NCBI RefSeq assembly: GCF_008123425.1
Contig: NZ_VSSS01000016.1
Coordinates: 124,001 to 188,000 of the forward strand
From: Bradyrhizobium rifense
GTDB lineage: Bacteria; Pseudomonadota; Alphaproteobacteria; Rhizobiales; Xanthobacteraceae
DNA length: 64,000 nucleotides
Reading direction: 5' to 3'
Shown here: piece after piece, positions 26,163 through 34,962 of the stretch
Numbering within the stretch: the first letter of the stretch is position 1
Layout of the letters: every line of letters begins with the position of its first letter
Made by a program: the position numbers and the translations under genes
The notes under the pieces: model-generated
Told to the model about the DNA's origin: nothing
The model's database searches: none
Seen by the model: the letters and a program-made list of their open reading frames with translations, nothing else

Positions 26163-26819
26163 CTAGGTATTCAACAAGACCGCGCCGATCGCAGCCGCGA
26201 CCGCCTGCTGCGCCGGTTCGACCACGGGCACGCCGATCGCTTCCGCAATCGCCGCGCGATGCGACGCCATGCCGGCACAGCCCATCACCACGACATCGGC
26301 GCGACACTGCGTGACCAGCGCGCGGCCGGCGTCGATCAACCGCCCGCGGATGTCCGCGCCCGCCGTCTCCGCCGCGCTTGCGCCGACCGACCAGCTTCCG
26401 GCATAGCGGCTGTCGATACCCATCACCCGCGCCATCCGCTGCTGCCTGCGGATGCTCGACGGCGACAGCGCGATGATTCCAAAACGTTCGCCCAGCATCA
26501 GCGCGCGAAAGATGCCGCATTCGGCGATGCCCAGCACCGGCCGACCGCCGGCCGCCTCGCGCACCGCATGCAGGCCGGGATCGCTGAAGCAGGCGAGCAC
26601 GAACGCATCCGCATCGTCACCCGTGACGCGATTGACCAGCGGCATCACCACGCCATCGGCATCGCGCTGCGAGTTGATGCCGGGCGGCCCCTCGGCGAGG
26701 CCGACCACCTCGATGTCAGGGCCGCCGGCGATGCGCAGCGGCGCCACCGCATCATCGATCGCCGCCGTCACCGACGCCGAGGAGTTGGGGTTGATGACGA
26801 GGATGCGGCGACGGGTCAT
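26163..26819 (-). CDS. Aspartate/glutamate/hydantoin racemase family protein (HyuE-like)
   Basis: 218 residues. The two catalytic cysteines of the family sit at C77 (VLACFSDPG) and C181 (VVMGCAGMA), and the N-terminus RILVINPNSS is characteristic of hydantoin racemases and related allantoin racemases. It would interconvert enantiomers of a 5-substituted hydantoin or ureide. The ATG at 26819 is chosen; a TTG at 26831 in frame overlaps the previous stop. It follows the deacetylase-like gene by 8 bases. Confidence 0.85.
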   Translation of the reverse strand: MTRRRILVINPNSSASVTAAIDDAVAPLRIAGGPDIEVVGLAEGPPGINSQRDADGVVMPLVNRVTGDDADAFVLACFSDPGLHAVREAAGGRPVLGIAECGIFRALMLGERFGIIALSPSSIRRQQRMARVMGIDSRYAGSWSVGASAAETAGADIRGRLIDAGRALVTQCRADVVVMGCAGMASHRAAIAEAIGVPVVEPAQQAVAAAIGAVLLNT

Positions 26820-26827
26820 GGCATGGC

Positions 26828-27712
26828 TCAACGGTTGGCGGCCTCGTGGCGCAGGAAGTTTTCAGCGATCTTCTCGCCGGTGGTAATCCAGACGTCCGGG
26901 CAGGATTTTGCGTAGACCAGGAACTCGCGCAGCAGGCGCAGCCGCATCGGACGGCCGCTGCATTGCGGATGCAGCACGGTCGTCACCATCGCGCCCCAGT
27001 CCCTGGTTTCGTCGAGCTCGTCCTTCCAGATCGAAAGCACATGCTCCTTGGGGAAGATCGAGCGCGGGCTGAAGCGCGCCGAGAGGCCGTGCATCCAGTC
27101 GTCATAGCTCGCAGTCACCGGTAGCTCGATCGTGCCTGGCTTGCCGTCAGCGAGACGATGACGATAGGGCCGCACGTCGTCGCGGAACGAGGACGTGTAG
27201 ACGATGCCGTGACGCACCAGTGCTGCGCGCAGCTCCTCAGTGAATTCGCCGTAAGGAGCCCGATAGCCGGTCGGCCTGACGCCGAGCCGACGCTTCAGCG
27301 CCTCGAAACCGCGCTCAAGCTCGTCCTCGATCCAGGGATCACCGGGATCGGGCAGCAGATGGTGATAGCCGTGATGGCCGATCTCGTGGCCGGCCTTGAG
27401 GATCGACTCCGCCATCGCCGGATGCGCATCAACCGACCATCCCGTGACGAAGAACGTCGCCTTGAGATCGAGCTGGTCGAGCAGCTCGAGCAATTTCGGC
27501 GTGCCGACGCGCGCCTCATAGCCGCCATAGCTCATCGTGATGAGCCGCTGGGCGTGCACTGCGTCCTTGCTGGTCCACGCGCTCTCCGCGTCGACGTCGA
27601 ACGACAGGAACATCGCCGACTTGTACGGCTTCGGCCAAGGATAGTCCGGGGCGGGATCCGCGGTGTTGGCTGGGGTGAGCGGGATGCTCTGAAGTGCCTT
27701 ACTGTCCAGCAT
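26828..27712 (-). CDS. Polysaccharide deacetylase-fold hydrolase (PuuE allantoinase-like)
   Basis: 294 residues, no signal peptide, so cytoplasmic. The NodB-fold elements are FLSFDVDAES (residues 35-44), HEIGHHGYHH (about 109-118) and TGYRAPYGEFTE. A cytoplasmic NodB-fold protein beside a hydantoin-type racemase and a carbamoyl amidase is better explained by the PuuE/cyclic-amidase branch (allantoinase of the Pseudomonas type) than by sugar deacetylation. The start overlaps the end of the amino acid binding protein gene by 14 bases. Confidence 0.82.
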   Translation of the reverse strand: MLDSKALQSIPLTPANTADPAPDYPWPKPYKSAMFLSFDVDAESAWTSKDAVHAQRLITMSYGGYEARVGTPKLLELLDQLDLKATFFVTGWSVDAHPAMAESILKAGHEIGHHGYHHLLPDPGDPWIEDELERGFEALKRRLGVRPTGYRAPYGEFTEELRAALVRHGIVYTSSFRDDVRPYRHRLADGKPGTIELPVTASYDDWMHGLSARFSPRSIFPKEHVLSIWKDELDETRDWGAMVTTVLHPQCSGRPMRLRLLREFLVYAKSCPDVWITTGEKIAENFLRHEAANR

Positions 27713-28529
27713 TGATGGTCGCCTTTTCGAGTGCGTTGTCCGTCAGTTTCCATTTGGCAAGCAGGGTCTTGTAGCTGCCGTCGGCGATCAGCGCGTCGAC
27801 AGCTTCGAGCATGGCCTGCGCAAGCGCCTTTTCCTTGACCGGAATGGCGATGCCGGTGAATTGCTGCGAGATGGGCGTACCGACCGGCGCATAGGCGCCG
27901 GGCTCGAGGTCCATGATGTAGGGCAGCGTCTCGTTGCCCTGCACGGCGGCATCGATGCGGCCCTGCTTGAGCTGGGTGCGGGCATCGGCCGAGCCGTCGG
28001 TGCCGACGAAGACGATCGGAGCGCTGCCGCAGTTCTTCTCGCTCCAGGCCGCGATCTCGCCCGGAAACTTGGTGCGGCGGCTGGCGCCGACCTTCTTGCC
28101 GCAGAGCGCGGCCATGTCCTTGAACTCGGCCGCACGCGACTGCTGCACGAAGAAATTCGGGCCACTCTTGAGATAATCGACGAAAGACGCGGTCTCGTGC
28201 CGGCTCGCATAATCGGTGAAGCCGGAGAGAATCGCATCGACACGACCGGTCGAAATCGACGGCATGAATTGGTCGAAGCTCGTCTCCTGCCATTCGATCT
28301 TGACGCCAAGCTTGCGGCCGATGGCTTCACCGAGATCGATGTCGAAGCCGGCGAGCGCGTTGGTGGCGGGATCGCGGAACTCCATCGGTGGATAGTTCGG
28401 TACGAGCGCCACCTTGATGCTGCCGCGCTTGGCGATCTCCGGTGGCAACTCGATCGCCCAAGCCTGAACACTTAGAGCCGAAACGGTCATGACACCGAAC
28501 AGCGCCGCCGCAACCAAAACTCTCTTCAT
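27699..28529 (-). CDS. Polar amino acid ABC transporter, substrate-binding protein 1
   Basis: 276 residues with a Sec signal peptide (MKRVLVAAALFG to about AWA) and an SBP_bac_3 domain (IKVALVPNYPPMEF; FDIDLGEAIGRKLG). It shares long blocks with the other binding protein of this operon, for example QLKQGRIDAAVQG and the FP-EI--WS--NC segment. The ATG at 28529 has GGGGG seven bases upstream; a GTG two codons earlier is less good. It lies 27 bases downstream of the ATPase gene. Confidence 0.88.
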   Translation of the reverse strand: MKRVLVAAALFGVMTVSALSVQAWAIELPPEIAKRGSIKVALVPNYPPMEFRDPATNALAGFDIDLGEAIGRKLGVKIEWQETSFDQFMPSISTGRVDAILSGFTDYASRHETASFVDYLKSGPNFFVQQSRAAEFKDMAALCGKKVGASRRTKFPGEIAAWSEKNCGSAPIVFVGTDGSADARTQLKQGRIDAAVQGNETLPYIMDLEPGAYAPVGTPISQQFTGIAIPVKEKALAQAMLEAVDALIADGSYKTLLAKWKLTDNALEKATINAGQ

Positions 28530-28556
28530 CAACACGCCCCCAATTTTTATTAGTGC

Positions 28557-29321
28557 TCAGATCACTGCCGAAAGAAACGCCTTGGTGCGCTCTTCGCGCG
28601 GCGCACCCAACACGTCCGAGGCGCGCCCCTGCTCGACGATCGCGCCCTGGTCCATGTAGACGACGCGGTCGGCGACCTCGCGGGCAAAGCCGAGCTCGTG
28701 CGTCACCACCATCATGGTCATACCGCTCTTTGCCAGCTCCTTCATCACCGCGAGCACCTCGCCGACAAGCTCCGGATCGAGCGCGCTGGTCGGCTCGTCG
28801 AACAGCATCAGCATCGGCTTCATCGCAAGTGCCCGCGCAATCGCGACGCGCTGCTGCTGGCCGCCAGAGAGCTGCGCGGGATACGAATCGGCCTTGGCGG
28901 ATAACCCGACGCGGCGGAGCAGCTCGATGGCTTCGGCGTGGACTTCGTCGGATTTGCGGCCCTGCACCTGGAGCGGGCCTTCGATGATGTTTTCGAGCGC
29001 CGTCTTGTGCGGAAACAGGTTGAAGCGCTGGAACACCATGCCGGTCTTCAACCGCTGCCGCCCGATCTCGCGCTCGGAGAGGCGATGAAGCCGCCCGCTT
29101 TGCTCGCGCACGCCGAGGAGCTCGCCGTCGAGCCAGATGCCGCCGCTGTCGATGACGGCGAGCTGGTTGATGCAACGGAGCAGCGTGGTCTTGCCCGAGC
29201 CGGAGGCGCCGATCAGACACATCACCTCGCCGGGCCAGACGTCGAGCGAGACGTTTTTGAGAGCCTGGAACTCTCCAAAATTCTTGGCTACGGAGCGAAT
29301 CGCGACGAGGGGCTTTGTCAT
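28557..29321 (-). CDS. Amino acid ABC transporter ATP-binding protein (GlnQ-like)
   Basis: 254 residues. Walker [10 protein letters not shown], signature [15 protein letters not shown], Walker [14 protein letters not shown] and the H-loop VVTHELGFA. Class and length fit the polar amino acid (GlnQ/HisP) ATPases. Its ATG overlaps the permease stop by four bases. Confidence 0.9.
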   Translation of the reverse strand: MTKPLVAIRSVAKNFGEFQALKNVSLDVWPGEVMCLIGASGSGKTTLLRCINQLAVIDSGGIWLDGELLGVREQSGRLHRLSEREIGRQRLKTGMVFQRFNLFPHKTALENIIEGPLQVQGRKSDEVHAEAIELLRRVGLSAKADSYPAQLSGGQQQRVAIARALAMKPMLMLFDEPTSALDPELVGEVLAVMKELAKSGMTMMVVTHELGFAREVADRVVYMDQGAIVEQGRASDVLGAPREERTKAFLSAVI

Positions 29322-30175
29322 CGCGCAAATCGCAATGTGCCGCGTGCAAAACGGCGTTCGAGCAGCATCTGGAGCGGCGTCAGGATCGAGACGACGAGCA
29401 GGTACCAGAGCCCGGCGACGATCAGCAGCTCGATCACGCGGGAATTGGCGTAGTAGATGTTTTCGGCGTTGTGCAGCACCTCGGGGTATTGGATGACGCT
29501 CGCAAGCGAGGTCGCCTTCACCATGCCGATGAACTCGTTGCCGAGCGGCGGGATCACCACGCGCATCGCCTGCGGCAAAATGATCCGGCGCAGCGCACGC
29601 AGCCGTCCCATGCCGATGGCCTGCGCCGCCTCATATTGTCCGATATCGACCGACAGCATGCCGGCGCGCATCACCTCGGACGTGTAGGCGCCCTGGTTGA
29701 TGCCGAGCCCGAGCAACGCCGCCAGGAACGGCGTCATCACGTCGACGGCGCGCGCGCTCCACAGGCCGGGAATGCCGATGGTCGGAAACACCAGCGCGAG
29801 GTTGAACCAGAGCAGCAATTGCAGGATCAGCGGCGTGCCGCGGAACAGCCAGGTGTAGCCGGCCGCCACGGTCTTCAGCACCGGATTGGGCGACAGCCGC
29901 ATGATCGCGACGACGATGCCGAGAAAGATGCCGAGCGCCATCGCCAGCACCGCCATCACCATGGTGTTGACGATGCCTTCGAGGATCACCTTTGCGGTGA
30001 TGAAGCGGCTGACATAGGACCATTCGATCTGGCCATTGGCAAACGCCCGCGCGATCGCCGCCAGCACCAGGACGATCAGGGCTGCGCTGAGCCAGCGAAA
30101 CCAGTGCGGCTCGCGCGCGATCCGCATTCCCGACAGATCGGGAAAACCCTCCGCGAGTGCCGGCGCCGGCTTCAT
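29318..30175 (-). CDS. Amino acid ABC transporter permease (HisM/GlnP-like)
   Basis: 285 residues with about five or six helices. The family loop [21 protein letters not shown] contacts the ATPase, and the [17 protein letters not shown] segment is typical of His/Glu/Gln/Arg permeases. The ATG at 30175 overlaps the stop of the upstream binding-protein gene (ATGA). It is the only permease in the operon, so it probably works as a homodimer serving both binding proteins. Confidence 0.88.
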   Translation of the reverse strand: MKPAPALAEGFPDLSGMRIAREPHWFRWLSAALIVLVLAAIARAFANGQIEWSYVSRFITAKVILEGIVNTMVMAVLAMALGIFLGIVVAIMRLSPNPVLKTVAAGYTWLFRGTPLILQLLLWFNLALVFPTIGIPGLWSARAVDVMTPFLAALLGLGINQGAYTSEVMRAGMLSVDIGQYEAAQAIGMGRLRALRRIILPQAMRVVIPPLGNEFIGMVKATSLASVIQYPEVLHNAENIYYANSRVIELLIVAGLWYLLVVSILTPLQMLLERRFARGTLRFAR

Positions 30176-30999
30176 TGCGGCGCCACGTTCAGCATGGGTT
30201 CGGTCACGGCATTCGCGCCCAGGCCCCATTTGTCGAGAACCGCCTTGTAAGAACCATCGGCGATCATCGCGATGAGCTTCTCCGTCACGACTTCACGGAG
30301 CGCGGCATCGTCCTTGCGGAACATGATGCCCTGATAGCCCTTGGCGAAGGACTCGCCGACGACGCGGTATTTGCCCGGCTCCTGCGTCTGCGCATAAGGA
30401 AGCGTCTCGCTGCCCTGCACGGCGGCGTCGATGCGGCCCTGCTTGAGTTGATTGCGGACGTCGATCGAGTTCTCGCCCGGCACATATTGGATCGCCGGCT
30501 TGCCGCCCGCCTCGCAATTCTGCTTGCTCCACTTCTCGATTTCGACGGGGAAGCTGGTGCTGCGGGTGGTGCCGACCTTCTTGCCGCAGAGATCGGTCGC
30601 GGCCTTCGCGTCGCTCTCCGCCATCACGAAGAACTGCGGGCCGGTCGTGAGGTAATCGACGAAATCGGCGCTCTCGCGCCGCGAGGCACGATCGGAGATG
30701 CCGGAGATAATGAAATCGGCGCGCTTGGTCTGGAGCGAGGGGATCAGCTCGGCGAACGGCGTCTCGCTCCAGACGATCTTGAGGCCGCCGAGCCGCTTGG
30801 CGAGCTCGTTCGCAAGATCGATGTCGAGTCCCACCAGCTCATTGCTGGCGGGATCGCGGTATTCCATCGGCGCGTAGGTCGAGTTGACCGTGAGTTTTAG
30901 CGCGCCCGCCTGCTTGATCTCCGCCGGAAGCTCCGCCGCTTGCGCAGACGTCACGGCAGCCAGCGCTGCGAAAGCGAGAAGATGCGAGAGGCGCGTCAT
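30172..30999 (-). CDS. Polar amino acid ABC transporter, substrate-binding protein 2
   Basis: 275 residues, Sec signal peptide (MTRLSHLLAFAALAAV to AQAAE) and SBP_bac_3 domain (LKLTVNSTYAPMEYRD; GLDIDLANELAKRLG). It is the first gene of the eight-gene leftward operon and a close paralogue of the binding protein downstream. A second binding protein lets one permease accept two ligands, as in the His/Lys-Arg-Orn system. Confidence 0.88.
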   Translation of the reverse strand: MTRLSHLLAFAALAAVTSAQAAELPAEIKQAGALKLTVNSTYAPMEYRDPASNELVGLDIDLANELAKRLGGLKIVWSETPFAELIPSLQTKRADFIISGISDRASRRESADFVDYLTTGPQFFVMAESDAKAATDLCGKKVGTTRSTSFPVEIEKWSKQNCEAGGKPAIQYVPGENSIDVRNQLKQGRIDAAVQGSETLPYAQTQEPGKYRVVGESFAKGYQGIMFRKDDAALREVVTEKLIAMIADGSYKAVLDKWGLGANAVTEPMLNVAPQ

Positions 31000-31073
31000 G
31001 TCAGCTCCTTTGCCAACTGTTTGCTTTGCCGATCTTTTCCTTTGACGATCCTTGCCAGCACCGTGCCAGATCG

Positions 31074-32030
31074 TCAGTCCGCGTCGAGCACGGCCGGCTC
31101 GATGACGCCGGCGCGCTCGGCGATCACCCTGTATTGCTCAGGCCGCCGGTGAGCGGCGAAATTGAACATCTTGTCCTTGCCCTGGCGGCAGAGGTCGAGA
31201 TCGATATCGGCGACGATCACCTCGTCGGTCAGGGTCGCGGCCTGCGCGACAATGCGGCCGTTGGGATCGACGATGCAGGAGCCGCCGATCAGGCCCGAGC
31301 CGTCCTCGTCACCGGCCTTGGCGACCGAGATCGCCCAGGTCGCGTTCATATAGGCGTTGGCCTGCGTCACCAGCGTCGAGTGGAAGGTGCGCAAGGAGGC
31401 ATCTTCCGTGACGCCGCCATTGGGATCATAAGCCGCCGAATTGTAGCCGATGCAGACGAGCTCGACGCCCTGCAGGCCGAGCACGCGCCAGGATTCCGGC
31501 CAGCGGCGATCGTTGCAGATCATCATGCCCATGATCGCATGGGCCCAGGCCGAGCCGGCGCGGAACGCGGGAAAGCCGAGATCGCCATATTCGAAGTAGC
31601 GCTTCTCGAGCTGCTGATAGCGCGCGCCCTCCCGCGGCTCGACCGAGCCCGGCAGATGCACCTTGCGATAACGGCCGAGAATCTCGCCGTCGCGATCGAC
31701 CAGGATGGCGCAATTGTAGCGGCGGCCATCGGCGGTCTGCTCGGCATAGCCGACATAGAAGCCGACGCGCAGTGCACGCGCGCGATCGAACAGCTTTGCC
31801 ACGGCCGGGTTCGGCATGCCGTGCTCGAAGTACCTGTCGAGCGCATCGCCTTCGAGCAGCCAGCGCGGGAAGAAGGTGGTGAAAGCGAGCTCGGGAAACA
31901 CGACCAGGCTCGCACCGCGGCTGGCGGCCTCCTCCAGCATGTCGAGCATCCGCTTCAACGTATGCTCGCGCGTATCGGCTTTTTGCGTCGGCCCCATCTG
32001 GGCGGCGGCCGCGCGAAGGACACGAACCAA
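31074..32030 (-). CDS. N-carbamoyl-D-amino acid amidohydrolase (nitrilase superfamily)
   Basis: 318 residues. The Glu-Lys-Cys triad is E47 (VVFPELAFTTFFPRW), K123 (YRKVHLPG) and C172 (ICNDRRWPESWR), at almost the positions known for Agrobacterium N-carbamoyl-D-amino acid amidohydrolase, and similarity to that enzyme runs the whole length by eye. It would cut N-carbamoyl amino acids to the free amino acid, CO2 and ammonia. The start is a TTG at 32030 with GGAGG five bases upstream; the longer TTG at 32042 lies inside that ribosome site. It precedes the binding-protein operon by 74 bases on the same strand. Confidence 0.85.
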   Translation of the reverse strand: MVRVLRAAAAQMGPTQKADTREHTLKRMLDMLEEAASRGASLVVFPELAFTTFFPRWLLEGDALDRYFEHGMPNPAVAKLFDRARALRVGFYVGYAEQTADGRRYNCAILVDRDGEILGRYRKVHLPGSVEPREGARYQQLEKRYFEYGDLGFPAFRAGSAWAHAIMGMMICNDRRWPESWRVLGLQGVELVCIGYNSAAYDPNGGVTEDASLRTFHSTLVTQANAYMNATWAISVAKAGDEDGSGLIGGSCIVDPNGRIVAQAATLTDEVIVADIDLDLCRQGKDKMFNFAAHRRPEQYRVIAERAGVIEPAVLDAD

Positions 32031-32181
32031 GATTGCCTCCAATCTGTGCGCAATGCTGCCTCAATGGGCGAATGAACCCTTTGATCCAGCATGCAAATCC
32101 GCGACCATTAGGCGCAAGCGGGGCTGCAAAAGCAATTCATCGTGCTATGATGTTTTGGCCCTGAGTATAATCGGCAGTGAT
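32031..32181. promoter_or_regulatory. Divergent promoter region of carbamoylase and LysR genes
   Basis: 151 bases between divergent starts. It should hold the promoters for both genes and a LysR operator. No exact element stands out beyond a somewhat AT-rich stretch around 32138-32180. Confidence 0.4.
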
Positions 32182-33108
32182 ATGAACCTGCGCCAGCTCG
32201 AGATCCTGCGTGCCGTCATCCGCCACCGCACCACGGTGGCGGCGGCCGACGAGCTGGCACTGTCGCAGCCCGCGGTCAGCAACGCGCTGAAGACCATGGA
32301 AGCACAGGCGGGCTTTGCGCTGTTCGAGCGCGTCAACAACCGGCTGTTTCCGACCGCGGAGGCGATGGCGCTCTACAAGGAGAGCGAAGCGATTTTTGCG
32401 CTGCACGCCAAGCTCGAGAACCGCGTCCGCGATCTGCGCGAGAACCGCTCCGGGCATCTCGCGATCGTGGCAACGCCGCCGCTCGCCTACGGCATCATTC
32501 CCTCGGCGCTATCAGGCTTCCTGCGCCGTCGTCCGGAGACACGCGTGTTCTTCGATGTCCGGCGCTATGAGGGCATCATCGAGGGCGTGCTCAGCCGCGT
32601 CGCCGAGCTCGGCTTCGCGCTCGGGCTGACGCATCATCCCGGCATCGCGCATGAGGTGGTGCACTCCGGCGAGATGGTCTGCGTGCTGCCGCCGCAGCAT
32701 CCGCTCGCCGAGAGGACGGTGATCTCGGCCGCGGATCTATCCGGTCTCCCCTTCATCGGGCTCGAGCGCGGCACCCGGCTCGGCGAAGCCGTGCGCGACA
32801 GCTTTGCCCGGGCCGGCGCGCCGTTCCAGCCGACGGTCGAGGTGCGCTATTGCAATACGGCCTGCGTGCTCGCCGCCGCCGGCGTCGGCGCCGCCGTGGT
32901 CGACCCCTTCTCGCCGCGCCAGAACGGTGGCCACGGCCTCGTCGTCCGGCCGTTCACGCCGACGACCCGCGCGGTCGCCTACATGCTATGGTCGGAGGCG
33001 GAGCCGCTGTCGCGTCTGGCCAAGGCGTTTCTCGGCGAGATCCGCAAGGAGAGTGCGCTGCTGGAACGTACAGCGTCACACCAGCAACATGGGGCAGGAA
33101 GCGACTGA
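32182..33108 (+). CDS. LysR family transcriptional regulator
   Basis: 308 residues. The winged helix (LRQLEILRAVI, then ADELALSQPAVSNALKTM) is followed by a full substrate-binding domain. The ATG at 32182 matches the family start; the 122 codons open upstream in frame are antisense to the carbamoylase gene. It is divergent from the carbamoylase/ABC operon, its most likely target, and 28 bases upstream of a glutamine-amidotransferase-like gene read the same way. Confidence 0.88.
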   Translation: MNLRQLEILRAVIRHRTTVAAADELALSQPAVSNALKTMEAQAGFALFERVNNRLFPTAEAMALYKESEAIFALHAKLENRVRDLRENRSGHLAIVATPPLAYGIIPSALSGFLRRRPETRVFFDVRRYEGIIEGVLSRVAELGFALGLTHHPGIAHEVVHSGEMVCVLPPQHPLAERTVISAADLSGLPFIGLERGTRLGEAVRDSFARAGAPFQPTVEVRYCNTACVLAAAGVGAAVVDPFSPRQNGGHGLVVRPFTPTTRAVAYMLWSEAEPLSRLAKAFLGEIRKESALLERTASHQQHGAGSD

Positions 33109-33136
33109 GCTTCGCAATCTTTGACCTGAGGGGCAC

Positions 33137-33841
33137 ATGGCACGCATCACCATCATCGAGACCGGGCAGGTTCCGCCAAAATATCGCGAGCAGCACGGCT
33201 CCTTTCCCGACATGTTCGAGCGCATGGTCCGCGCCGAGGATCCCACGGCTACGGTCGACGTCGTCAGCATCCCGAATGGCGATATGCTGCCCGATCCGAG
33301 CAAGCTCGAGGCCGTGCTGATCACCGGTGCTGCCGCCGGCGTCTATGACGGGCTCGACTGGATCGCGCCGCTGGAAGATTTCGTGCGCTCCGCCTACGCC
33401 AACAAGACGCCGATGGTGGGCGTTTGCTTCGGCCATCAGCTGATTGCGCAGGCGCTCGGCGGCACCGTGCGTAAATCGGAGAATGGTTGGGGCATCGGCC
33501 GGCACGTCTATCAGGTGCTGCCGGAGAATGGCGTCGTCGAGGGCGAGGCGGTTGCGATCGCCGCCTCACATCAGGATCAGGTCATCGAGCCGCCGAACGA
33601 TGCGCTGACGATCCTCTCGTCCGAATTCACCCCGCATGCCGGCCTGCTCTACGCCAACGGCGCAACCCTGACGGTGCAACCGCACCCCGAGTTCGACGTG
33701 GAGTTCGCGCAAGTGTGCTGCGAGCTGCGCAACGGCAAGGCGCCGGATGATGTTGTTGCCACGGCGAGGGACTCGCTGGCACAGCCGCTGGACAACGCGA
33801 AGCTCGGCGGAGCGATCACGAGGTTCTTGGCGAGGCGCTGA
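33137..33841 (+). CDS. Class I glutamine amidotransferase-like protein
   Basis: 234 residues. The nucleophile elbow is VGVCFGHQ (C97), and the His-Glu of the triad lies in VQPHPEF near residue 184. It is a free-standing amidotransferase domain with no synthetase partner encoded nearby, like GMP-synthase-type homologues that act as gamma-glutamyl hydrolases or as amide donors. Downstream of the LysR gene by 28 bases, it may belong to the same pathway. Substrate unknown. Confidence 0.82.
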   Translation: MARITIIETGQVPPKYREQHGSFPDMFERMVRAEDPTATVDVVSIPNGDMLPDPSKLEAVLITGAAAGVYDGLDWIAPLEDFVRSAYANKTPMVGVCFGHQLIAQALGGTVRKSENGWGIGRHVYQVLPENGVVEGEAVAIAASHQDQVIEPPNDALTILSSEFTPHAGLLYANGATLTVQPHPEFDVEFAQVCCELRNGKAPDDVVATARDSLAQPLDNAKLGGAITRFLARR

Positions 33842-33842
33842 T

Positions 33843-33876
33843 TTCACCTCGCCCCGCTTGCGGGGAGAGGGAGAGG
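33843..33876. repeat. Single palindromic unit (CTCGCCCCGCTTGCGGGGAGAGG type)
   Basis: A short palindrome built on CCCCGC-tt-GCGGGG, the same core as the longer two-part elements at 42641, 49747, 58671 and 62681. Here only one half is present, between convergent genes. It could also serve as a bidirectional hairpin. Confidence 0.7.
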
Positions 33877-33883
33877 AGGCAAT

Positions 33884-34351
33884 TCAGAACGGCTCGCTTC
33901 CCAGCCCCGGCACATCCGCCGGCCGCGGCCCCGGCGCGGCCCAGTGAAAGCGGCGATCCTTCTCGGCAATCGCGATGTCGTTGATCGAGGCCTCGCGTCG
34001 CCGCATCAGGCCGTGCTCGTCGAACTCCCACTGCTCATTGCCGTAGGAGCGATACCACTGGCCGCTCGAATCGTGCCATTCGTACTGGAAGCGCACCGCG
34101 ATGCGGTTTTCATCGAAGGCCCAGAGGTCCTTGATCAGGCGGTACTCCTGCTCCTTCTCCCATTTGCGGGTGAGGAACGCGACGATCGCCTCGCGGCCCT
34201 GGAATACTTCCGAGCGATTGCGCCAGCGGCTGTCCTCGGTATAGGCGAGCGAGACGCGCACCGGATCGCGCGAATTCCAGGCATCCTCGGCCATGCGCGC
34301 CTTTTGCGCGGCGGTCTCTCGGGTGAAGGGCGGAAGCGGCGGGCGCGACAT
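33884..34351 (-). CDS. DUF1348 / NTF2-like family protein
   Basis: 155 residues, matching DUF1348 by its [14 protein letters not shown] start, the [14 protein letters not shown] helix and [22 protein letters not shown]. The fold is an SnoaL/NTF2-like cone; no enzymatic role is established. GAGG lies six to nine bases before the ATG at 34351; an earlier in-frame start is weaker. It is convergent with the amidotransferase gene. Confidence 0.85.
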   Translation of the reverse strand: MSRPPLPPFTRETAAQKARMAEDAWNSRDPVRVSLAYTEDSRWRNRSEVFQGREAIVAFLTRKWEKEQEYRLIKDLWAFDENRIAVRFQYEWHDSSGQWYRSYGNEQWEFDEHGLMRRREASINDIAIAEKDRRFHWAAPGPRPADVPGLGSEPF

Positions 34352-34444
34352 GATGGCCTCATCGGTTGGTTTGGGGCGCAATCTATCGCTGCAGTCGGCG
34401 GAGTCGATAGGCTGTTACCCATCGGCCGATCACTTATCGGGCGA

Positions 34445-34894
34445 TCAGGAAATCAAATCGGCCTTCATCAGCGTGCGGATCGATTTCGGGATCGGTTGCG
34501 CCCGGCCGCCGCTGATGAAGGCGACGCGCACCTCGGCCTTGACCAGCACGTCCCCGCCGCGCCGCACCTCCTGCGCCAGCATGATGGAGGCGCCCTTCAC
34601 CGCAACCGGCCAGGTCACGATGTCAAGCACGTCGTCCATCCGCGCGGGCTTGTGAAAATCCAGATGCATTGAGCGCACGACGAAGGCAAAGCTGGCGCCC
34701 TCGGTCTCGGGCTGATCGAACAGCGCCTGCTGCTCCGCACCCATCAGCCGCAGATGGTTGGTGCGCCCGCGCTCCATGAAGCGCAGATAATTGGCGTGAT
34801 AGACGATGCCTGAGAAATCCGTGTCCTCGTAGTAGACGCGGACCTGCATATGGTGGCGGCCGTCGCGGATCTCGCCGTCGAGATGAGCTGTCAC
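34445..34894 (-). CDS. ybgC: YbgC/4-hydroxybenzoyl-CoA thioesterase family protein
   Basis: 149 residues of the hot-dog fold. The active-site stretch YYEDTDFSGIVYHANYL includes the catalytic Asp. YbgC hydrolyses short-chain acyl-CoA and is usually encoded just before tolQ; here the next gene is a DUF1348 protein. The start is taken as GTG at 34894 with AGAGG 8 bases upstream; the ATG at 34849 lacks a ribosome site, and the open frame upstream of 34894 overlaps low-complexity sequence. Confidence 0.8.
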   Translation of the reverse strand: MTAHLDGEIRDGRHHMQVRVYYEDTDFSGIVYHANYLRFMERGRTNHLRLMGAEQQALFDQPETEGASFAFVVRSMHLDFHKPARMDDVLDIVTWPVAVKGASIMLAQEVRRGGDVLVKAEVRVAFISGGRAQPIPKSIRTLMKADLIS

Positions 34895-34962
34895 GTCGCG
34901 AGCCTCTTCGCTTGTCGCTACCGGCCCGTTTTGCGCAAAAACGGCCGGCCGCGCAAGCGCGG

